In this document: one piece after another, positions 56,401 to 64,000 of the stretch
Layout of the letters: every line of letters starts with the position of its first letter
Numbering within the stretch: position 1 is the stretch's first letter
Source of the DNA: Prochilodus magdalenae
Lineage: Eukaryota; Chordata; Actinopteri; Characiformes; Prochilodontidae
Assembly (NCBI GenBank): GCA_024036415.1
Contig: JAMWET010003618.1
Coordinates: 620,001 to 684,000, forward strand
Direction of reading: 5' to 3'
DNA length: 64,000 nucleotides
Made by a program: the position numbers and the translations under genes
Notes under the pieces: model-generated
Databases searched by the model: none
What the model saw: only the letters and a program-made list of their open reading frames with translations
Told to the model about the DNA's origin: nothing

Positions 56401-59400
56401 TCAGCTATATTGGAAAAAGCGAATCCTTTGAATATGGTCTTTTATTAGAGCAGATGTGCATGGCACAGTGTCTTGCCATCTGGATATGACTGTCAGTCAT
56501 GCTCACTAGCTCAAAGATTCTTTTACTGTGTCTGTAAAAGGCCTGTATTGTTGCCCTCCGTGCCTCACATAATCAGACAGAAGTGACGGCCATCATTCAA
56601 CTTTCAACAGACCATGTACTATAAGCTATGGTAATGTCTTTTCTTTCATTGTTCAACAAAGACATACGTTATTGGTTAAATGTTCGTTTAAACAGGGGGG
56701 AAGCCCTAGCACCCCAAGAAGACCCTGGGGTGGAGCAGTGGATATGGTTGGGTGCCTGCTTGCAACAGCAAGTGACTGGCAACTACTGGTTGACCTTGGG
56801 ACACAGTTGAGGGATCTGCAGCCTGCACAGGCAAAGAGCCATGAAGAACATCATGGAACCTGCTGAAAAGACTTCATGTTGAGGAGTGGGGATGGCATAT
56901 TGTGCTACCTGGACACAAGTCAGTGCCTGATCACCCGCAGCGGTGTCTGATGTAAGGCCCGAAACACCCTGTGAGCCCGGTCACATCACTGAAGAGGTGT
57001 CCAGGTTTCACCACAGGGTGTATTTTAAAATTAATCCAGATGACTGGATGGCTGGATGACAACCTCAAAAGAGTGGTGACAACTAGAGAGACCGTGGACT
57101 GCTCTGAGAGATGGCACAAGGGGCAGGGAGGGTTAGCAACCCAAGCTGCAGCTCTCGAAAGGGAGCACCCAAAATATGCTACGCAGAGCCTGTCTGCAGT
57201 GTGCAGATGTGGCAAAGTCGGCAAAAACCCGACAGGTCTGAAGATTCACCAGACCAAGACAGACTGCATGAGTAAGCTAGTGGCACAACGCTCAGTGCCA
57301 GTACTAGATACAGCACCTGGTAATACAGAGGAGGAGCCAAGCCCAGACAGAAACCACATAAGCTAGTGGAGGTTGCCCTGAGCAGATACCACATCCCAGA
57401 AAAAATACAGGACCTCGTCCATGACTATTATAACAACTGTAGTCTGTGTCCACTGGTACCTCAACATCGGAGTGGCATAGTCTAGAGAAGGGCATCGTCA
57501 CCGCCTGCACAATCTCTGTGTCCCTGTTTGCATTGCCCATGAGCGTAACGTGAGTGCAGAGGTCCATTGTCCAGATCTGGAACCCGACAACCCCTAATTA
57601 GAGCATTTATGCAACCTCACCGTAACTACAACATCATGCCTCGATCCAGGTGGCTTCTTCATGGTCTCGAATGGCTCATCAAATGGGCAAGAAAGAGCTT
57701 CAAGCCTGTAGAGTCCAGGTCCTTAGTCTTGAGGAAAGGAAAAGTGACTTGCCGGTTCCGCTTCACCCTGGAGACCCTCGGCAATCTCTTCACTAGCAAC
57801 CTAAAGGACACCACAGCACGTCAGTGTTAACTGCAACACGTGGCTCTTGGCCTTGGACAAGTCTGGGCTTCCTGGAAACTTATGGCCTGGATCTACCAAC
57901 ATGGCATCCTGCCTCGTCTCCTCTGGCAGCTGCTAGTCTATGAAGTCCTGATCACCATCGTGGAGGGCTTTGAGAGGAAGATTAGACAGTTCCTATGCAG
58001 GTGGGTGGGCCCGCCATAAAGTTTAAGCAGCATTGCACTCTTAGGGCATAACACCAAGCTGCAGTTTCCGTTTAGCAGTCTGGCAGAGGAGTTCAAGATC
58101 GAGATTCATCGAGATTCTGCTGACACCAAGGTCCTCTCAGCAGGTGTAGAGGTCAGAACAGGACGAAAGTGGCTCGCCCAGGATGCAGTGGAACGGGCGA
58201 AGGGCAAGGTTCCTTCACATTATTCTGGTGAACACATCTTCAGCTTCTGCTCAAAGGCCTTGGGAGTTGGTCAATATCGTTGGTGCCACAACCAGGTTCT
58301 GCAGGCAATAGCAGATTCCATCTGCAGTGGCATCAACAGCAGCAAGCGGCAACACCCCTTCAGACATGGTCTTGATGTCTGGGGCAACCAACCAGGTAGT
58401 GCTACTAGAGCTAACTGTCCCCTGTACGCTGACCTGGTGGCTGAATGCTGGAGAAATGGGTGTAAGGCCCGCTGCAAGCCTACTGAAGTGGGCAGCTGGG
58501 GCTTTGCAGGCCAGTCTCTACACTCGGTCCTGGGACTCCTAGGAATCTGCCGGACCGCAAAGGCAAAGAGCCATGAAGAATATCAGTGAAGCTGCTGAAA
58601 AGGGTTCACATTGGCCCTGGTTAAGGAGGAGGCATGCATGGCGTAGTGCACTACCGGGACACAAGTCGATGCCTGATCAACCCTGGGTCACCCGGGTGAG
58701 GGTGTCTGATGTAAGATCCGATCACTGAAGATCACTGAAAATGTGTCCAGGTTTCACCACAAGGTGTATTTCAGAACTGTCTTGGATAGTGTAGAACGTT
58801 TAGACAATGTATTTATAACCCTGCTTCCATATAAGTCAGGATGCTTGGAACACAACGATGTGCAAATCATTCAATTGAAAACAGTACAAACATATAAAAA
58901 AATAAAATAAAAATATATATGACCATTTAGTTCAACAGCAGTAACACAGGTCAGTTAGGACAGGTCAACAAAATATATGTATATCATCTACAGAACATAA
59001 TCATGATTAGATTCAGAGAATGTTTGTAGGGGACAAAGCCAAAAACCAGTATTGGATGGCTATGATTTTCTCTGCCCTCAGGCAGTCCTGCATTAAAAAC
59101 ATGCATGATCATGTAGTGTAAATCAATGAAAGGGCTCAGGAACCTTATCCAAAACCATCTTCTGTAAACACAGTTTGTCACTGCATCCACAAATGCTAGT
59201 TAAAACCACCATGCAAAAAGAAAAATTTAACTTTGGAATCCTTTTTGGAAATCATGGATGCCAACATGGAGTTGGAGAGATTGCTAATGGTGTCCTACTA
59301 TAATCCATCCCATGCAGCTTAAATATTATCACAAAGTTTCTGCAGATTTTTGCCTGGACATGTGACGTGTTGATTGTCTCCACAATGACAAAAACGTGAC

Positions 59401-62194
59401 TTGTCACTGAAGATGACCCGCTGCCTTTGTAAGTTACTTCATGGCAGTCTGGCACGACACCACTGCAGGCTTTGGTGACGTTGACGTGGTGTTATGGTCA
59501 GTCATAACATGTCTGCAATTGTGGCTGTTAGGTCACTGCACACATGTGGGACAATTATTACAAACATTTTGGAAAAAGGGTTGTAGATTATAACAGATTA
59601 CTTTTACAAATTAAGCAGCAAGGAGAGAGTGTCATACCTAGTCATGCATTAATGCAAAGCCAAAACAAAATCAACACTACCCCAAGAGGAGAGGTCTTTT
59701 TAATGATGTAACGCTCCATACAAAGACCGAAACTGACATTTACAGCAACTGTGTCCTGGGAAATAATACTGTATTGTGCTTTATGTTTAAATAATTCCGA
59801 AAACAGGATAAAAAAAAAAAAAGAACATGTGCAGGACTTCATACAAATGATAAACATGGTATTACCCCTGGACAGATACAGTTATTTTTTTTTTCTCCAC
59901 TGAATGGCAGCCTGTTAAATCCAGGCAGTGACTAGGCCCAGTCCAGTAACTGCAGACCCATTAAGGTAAAACGAAGCCAATATAAACTTTTTCCCCCTCC
60001 AACAGCTGATTTGTGTCTGTGTCCGTGCAAGTGTATGAAGAACCTGGAGCAAAGGCTCCATTCTGTAATGGGGCTCCTTACACAAGCAATAGCCAGTTGC
60101 TATTGTTAAGTGCATGCTGACAAGAAGAATGGTGACACAGACTCTTTTTTTTTAGGAGTTAATGTTCTAGCTCTCAGCTGAAACATTTGCTCAGACTGTC
60201 TCGCAATAAAACAATATATTTTTCGTAATGGGAACAGAATTTTGGTAAATATACTATTTATATATAGTCACTGTGACAAACTATGTACATTACTTTAGTA
60301 ATTAGACATTAGCTCGACCTGTAATAGTCATATTTCAACAATGATTTTAAAAACAGAAAGAAATTTATATTTAAGAATTTATACTCATTTAATTTGCATG
60401 ATGCAATATAAAATTATTGTGAAATAAAGTTATGTTTGAATGACTTTCCTTTAAACTGTTCTTGTTGTGTCTGTAATCTAGAAAATAAGAATATCAAAGA
60501 GACACTTTTTCTCATGATCTAAATCCCTGATGCAGAAAAAGACCTGAGTCACTGTACTATTGCTCAACAAATTTGATCCATCTGGGGGATTTGAATGCAT
60601 AAATTAATAGCGAGAGAAAAAAAGACAAGGAGTTTCACATATTTTCCCATTAATAAATATATCAAAATGTGTGGGAGGCATCCACTTCTGGTAGAAAAAG
60701 TGCTGGCAACAGACTAGAGGATAAATGCACTTGATTTGCACACAGTGGAAAAGAGTTGTGGGAAAAATCATTGTGTCTGCTTGACTGGCTATAGGGGCAC
60801 TTTAAGGTAGTATCCAATACTGCACAAAATAGACAACAGAGAATACTACAACTGGGAACATGACCAGAGTACACAGCCCAAAGGTCTAAATTTATGGGTT
60901 TTCTGTAAGCTGTTGGAGACAAGTCATTTGCTGAAAGAAAAACTTCACAGAATGCTATCCAACATCTTTTAATACAGGAAAACGGAAAGATAAACTCAGA
61001 CAGCATGGCAGAGAGGTATAGCTGGACAGAGATGTAGGCGAGTGCTACCAGTTTAAAGGTGGATTACATGTAGGCGCATCATGCTGTTTTATCCAAGTCA
61101 GTACAGTTGCTTTAATCTCACCAACCGCAGACAAATATGTTACATAAACACAACAGGTTTTATTATAAATATTCTGAAATTCTATTAACATATACCACAA
61201 ACAATAATTTGCACATTAAGTGACATATTTGTACCTTTTCATAACCTCATGTTTGAAAACAGATTTAAAATACAGATCAATTAAAATATTCTTTGATCTG
61301 TGTCACAACTTGTATTTATTTTGCAAAGTTTTACTTTCATAGCTTTTCTTCTCTAAAAGCTCATTTTCCCACTGTTGCTTCATAATTTAGTTGTTTGTGT
61401 CCACTGTCTACGCAATGGGTTAATGTTCACAGCATGTATGCATATCTGGTGCTTGTTGCAATTTTACTTTGTAGCACATTAGGTATTACAAAAGTGCATT
61501 ACAAATAGAATTAATTATTATTATTGTAATTGCAAGAGAGAAAGTCTCCTCAAGGAGGCGTTAACCATTCAGAATGATGAGGCTTATCATCTTGCATCCC
61601 AATAAAGTTCACAGCACACAGCAGCAAGCCATAACTTAAATAGCAAGAAACCAGAAAACACATATGACGTACTGCAAAAGCTGGTTACTTCTCCTCATGG
61701 AAATGACACAAAACAGGAGTGGTCCCCTTAAAAGTATGTATTCAGTACCTTTGGTGAGACATCACTTGGTAATCATACATAATTACATTTTTAAACTGTA
61801 CTGACTCCATACACCTCGTCCTGTTGCGAGCTATTTAGTATATTTTTTTTAATATTAATTATTTAGTATATTAAGTTTTCAAACATAAGATAATAAAAAG
61901 GTACGATTTTGGAAAGAATTTGGATGTGGAATTTAATTAAAAACCCTGTTGTACCTTGGAGGGTACATTTATTTGTGTACGTTATTTGTGCTTTGTATTC
62001 TTTGTTGACTTATTTAGTACATTTGCTGTGTGCTGACCTGAAGGTTTCTTACCTTGAGCTCTGTTTCTGCTCCACAGCAGGTCTCTTGGCCTGAGACTCC
62101 AGCTGTTGAAGATGACGTTGCCGCCGTTTCCGGCTGGGTGCCACATCTGTGATATCATTTAAGCTATCATCCATTGGGTTGTTTGCCAGCACCT
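50343..62194 (-). CDS. xrcc4: XRCC4, DNA repair factor, partial (last two exons in window)
   Basis: XRCC4 is the nuclear scaffold that stabilises DNA ligase IV in non-homologous end joining. The window holds the exon at 62,053-62,194 and the terminal exon at 50,343-50,433, which join in phase (AG|G) into the C-terminal tail. Diagnostic motifs are [14 protein letters not shown], a basic segment matching the human nuclear-localisation region, and the acidic end DPDDLFDDI, equivalent to the human PEDLFDEI. The head domain, coiled coil and start lie beyond the window. The gene follows vcan as in human. The final intron is about 11.6 kb and full of transposon relics. Confidence 0.88.
52030..52800 (+). 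repeat. Dispersed fish repeat (unclassified)
   Basis: Opens with TATAGCGCCCCCTAAAGGCC and closes with an A-rich AAGAAAAAGAAGAA segment followed by CAATAGGGCCCCTGCGCTAG. I recognise both ends as belonging to a very common dispersed sequence in fish genomes; the class is not known to me. Confidence 0.5.
53640..54250 (+). mobile_element. Tc1-like transposon relic
   Basis: The plus strand has a decayed first catalytic block (QRVIVSNES then CCCLSKDDQ, near 53,985-54,045), a VWRHRGQ block at 54,055-54,075, and a terminal [10 protein letters not shown] then stop near 54,215-54,245. The N-terminal part at 53,788-53,895 is shared with 34,090-34,260. Catalytic residues are partly mutated and the middle is deleted. 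Confidence 0.65.
54440..55490 (-). mobile_element. Tc1-like transposon relic, near full length
   Basis: Plus-strand landmarks of a minus-oriented element appear in the expected order: GTCAGGCACTGATGTTGG, CCTTCCCC-like AACTGTTG block, TTTACAGTTGGCAC, TCTCCTGGCATCCG, CAGCTGCTCAGCCACGG and a TTTTATACACCTGTTAGCAA end. Same family as 17,890-18,660. It is disabled by many changes, although its length is close to a whole transposase gene. Confidence 0.75.
56690..57045 (+). pseudogene. R2/NeSL-like retrotransposon, 3' fragment (copy 1)
   Basis: Matches the 3' end of the longer relic just downstream. The GGCAAAGAGCCATGAAGAA block, GACACAAGTC, GGTGTCTGATGTAAG and GTGTCCAGGTTTCACCACA occur here at 56,828-57,015 and again at 58,562-58,760. 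It encodes traces of the protein C-terminus (for example [12 protein letters not shown]). Confidence 0.75.
57046..58790 (+). pseudogene. R2/NeSL-like non-LTR retrotransposon relic (copy 2)
   Basis: Pieces of the polyprotein occur in order across shifted frames: an N-terminal zinc-finger-like block ([19 protein letters not shown], near 57,200-57,265), reverse-transcriptase region traces ([18 protein letters not shown] near 57,380-57,440; [20 protein letters not shown] near 57,645-57,705), the late linker and cysteine/histidine region ([20 protein letters not shown] near 58,232-58,290), and the C-terminal endonuclease-type region (VLLELTV then [19 protein letters not shown], 58,398-58,520). Large deletions and stops make it inactive. 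It is inserted in an xrcc4 intron, not in rDNA. Confidence 0.8.
58815..58920. repeat. Short dispersed repeat fragment
   Basis: AACCCTGCTTCCATATAAG...CGATGTGCAAATCATTCA resembles a common fish DNA-element terminus. A related TTCCAAAAATGATGGGAC fragment begins at 63,196. Confidence 0.4.
59250..59500 (-). mobile_element. Tc1-like transposon relic (fragment)
   Basis: The minus strand shows [18 protein letters not shown] (first catalytic block, near 59,370-59,425) followed directly by a decayed C-terminal segment. The middle with the second Asp and the Glu is deleted. GGCAGTCTGGCACGACACCA is nearly identical to a minus-strand segment at 53,945-53,975. Confidence 0.65.
62053..62194 (-). CDS. xrcc4: xrcc4 penultimate exon
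   Basis: 142 bases, acceptor GTTTATAG|AGGTG, donor CTCAAG|GTAAGA. It encodes [36 protein letters not shown] and PAVEQKQSS. The [11 protein letters not shown] stretch matches the human XRCC4 nuclear-localisation region. Confidence 0.88.
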
Positions 62195-64000
62195 CTATAA
62201 ACAGGGCAGAACACATTTAAGTTAATCACTATCAACTTTCTATAGAACGCACCACAACTTCTAGGCTCTGGTTTACAATGAACCAAACTGTAAGTAAACA
62301 TATAAAAAAAACGGCAACCACTACATTTTGCTACACTTTAAAAGAGGGTCTATTCAGGAAGTCAATAATAGTATTCACCACATATCATAAAATACAGTTT
62401 ATGTATGTTTTGGCCTTTACATACTTCTTGGGCTGGCAGTCAAACCATAACGCAGCGTTCTTAAAATAAACTACGTTATTCAATTTGCATAAAATATATG
62501 CATGATGCTATATATCTGACTAATGACATAAAAAAAAAACATTGGCATTAACCACTCAATTCCAATCATCAGGCACAACTGACTGAACTCAACAAGTCTG
62601 ACTGACTCTGGTATCTGGAAATCATGGCTAGTACTTTTGTCCTCCCTAGACAGGAACAACTTTATTGTTTTGGAAACCAAACATCCCAAAGAACCAAGGA
62701 GCAGCTCCAAAAAATACTACCACCTGACTTCCTGCCAACTCTTTTCTAAGACTTTACATCATCTCGCTGTCGCATCGCAAAAGCAGAGTAAATTCCATTA
62801 TACATCACCGTCTCTAAATTGCCTTAACATTAATTGGCAGGTGACTGAGACTGGAAGATTATATTTAACTGCCTTAGGTGACAGCTAATTCTGTGGTAAC
62901 AAACTCTATAGTTTTTCTGTTTTATCTGTTTTGCTCTTTGTCCACACAGACACAATGTGCAATATTCAGTAGGCATGGATACATTATGTGCATGTATACA
63001 AAGAAATAAAATGGAGATCGGTTTCTGTTTCAACTCCACATCGTGACAGAGCAGCTAAACAATGAACACAAAACAGAAAATTAAAAAGATTTACAATCAG
63101 GTACTGCTGCTACTCAGTCAACAACATTGTGAAATGCTCACTGGAAATTTTATGCAAGTTCCATGAAGGATAAACTCTCCCATGTGTAAACCTAATTCCA
63201 AAAATGATGGGACAGTACATAAATTGTACATACAAACAGAAAGCAGTGATTTCTACAGACACCTTAACCTATATTCAAAAGAAAACAGTTCAATGAGTAG
63301 TTAACATCAGCTCATTTTTAAATTGCTGTCTGCATCACCTACCAAAAATTAGTAGGTTTCCTCCGTGGGCAATACTTTGACCAGTGTCAATAAACAACAT
63401 TAATGCTGGATCCACAAAATGCAAGATGTGACTGCACTACACACAACAAAAGCCATTTGTCAAAAATGTTCAGAAATGTTGCCAACATTCATTGTTGTCA
63501 AACAAACCTAAATTTAATTGATGTAATGTAGACATGTGTACTACGGTGTGATGAGTCAGCTTTTAAGGTAGTTATAAAAATAAAGAACATTGTATTCGCT
63601 AGGATGATGAAGTAAAAGACCATCCAGATTGTTTCACTCAATTCCAGCTATTCCTTTGTCCTCCCCAGCCAGGAACAACTTCATTGTCTTGGAAACCAAA
63701 CATTATTTAGTTTATGAAAATAAAGGATGTTGCATTCTCTAGGATGGAACCGTAAAAGATCCTCCAGATTGTTCCCAGTATAAAGTTCCAAAGTCAGGTC
63801 CTGCAGTGGTATAGGGATATAACAGAGCATAACTTGCACATCAGTGAAAGCCCTATTGATGATGTATGAAACAAACAGCCTTTTAAAAGTGGTTTGATTT
63901 GCAAATGTGCTTTTTTCCATCATGACAACGGCAAGGCACATTCCTCAAGCATCACAGCAGCATTGCTGCATAACCAATTAATGTGAGTGAATTAATTTTT
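62195..64000 (-). other. xrcc4: xrcc4 upstream intron, to window end
   Basis: No further xrcc4 exon was recognised. CAGGAACAACTTTATTGTTTTGGAAACC at 62,650-62,677 recurs at 63,670-63,697. 63,595-63,640 and 63,733-63,775 repeat a CTAGGATG...GTAAAAGA...CCAGATTGTT unit, so a dispersed or locally duplicated repeat occupies this stretch. Confidence 0.45.

Larger units (their letters stand above)
50434..62052 (-). other. xrcc4: xrcc4 last intron
   Basis: 11.6 kb. Contents found: an intergenic-type dispersed repeat (52,030-52,800), Tc1-like relics (53,640-54,250; 54,440-55,490; 59,250-59,500), R2/NeSL-like retrotransposon pieces (56,690-58,790) and a short AT-rich dispersed repeat (58,815-58,920). 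50,450-52,000 and 59,600-62,050 show nothing I can name. Confidence 0.6.

Overview
The window is genomic DNA from a ray-finned fish. It has large introns, abundant AC/AT/GA microsatellites, many Tc1/mariner relics and two LINE relics, and compact teleost-style versions of vertebrate matrix genes. One palindromic dispersed repeat (copies near 4.4, 36.3 and 49.9 kb) resembles repeats I associate with otophysan fishes (characins, catfishes), but that placement is only a suggestion.

Three genes can be read from splice-consistent exons. hapln1 (hyaluronan and proteoglycan link protein 1) lies on the + strand, with coding exons between 15,035 and 21,781 and one or two likely untranslated 5' exons at about 6.25-6.36 kb and 14.4-14.5 kb. 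Versican (vcan) lies on the - strand, with a complete set of 13 coding exons between 47,739 and 24,992 that predict 1,354 residues. xrcc4 (non-homologous end-joining factor) is on the - strand and partial. Its last exon is at 50,343-50,433 and the preceding exon at 62,053-62,194; upstream exons would lie beyond the window. hapln1 and vcan are tail to tail, and the order hapln1-vcan-xrcc4 matches the human HAPLN1-VCAN-XRCC4 neighbourhood.

Layout: 0-6.2 kb is intergenic, with an almost intact Tc1-like transposon inside an (AC)n(AT)n microsatellite, a second Tc1 relic and a fold-back repeat. 6.2-23.6 kb is hapln1 with its 5' introns and 3' UTR. 24.2-48 kb is vcan, whose introns hold an L1-like reverse-transcriptase relic, several Tc1-like relics, dispersed repeats and a decayed duplication of the gene's own 3' end. 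48-50.3 kb is the vcan upstream region. 50.3-64 kb is the 3' part of xrcc4; its 11.6-kb last intron holds Tc1 relics and a broken R2/NeSL-like non-LTR retrotransposon.

Functionally, hapln1 and vcan encode partners. Versican binds hyaluronan through its N-terminal Ig-Link-Link module, and the link protein, built of the same three modules, locks that complex in the extracellular matrix. The versican here is unusual. Both chondroitin-sulfate attachment exons are present but greatly shortened, with a single Ser-Gly site. The first EGF repeat is absent. The segment matching the ADAMTS cleavage region is kept and carries an Arg-Gly-Asp at the predicted new N-terminus. I found no novel multi-gene system; the main points of interest are the remodelled versican, the decayed 3' duplication and the transposon landscape.
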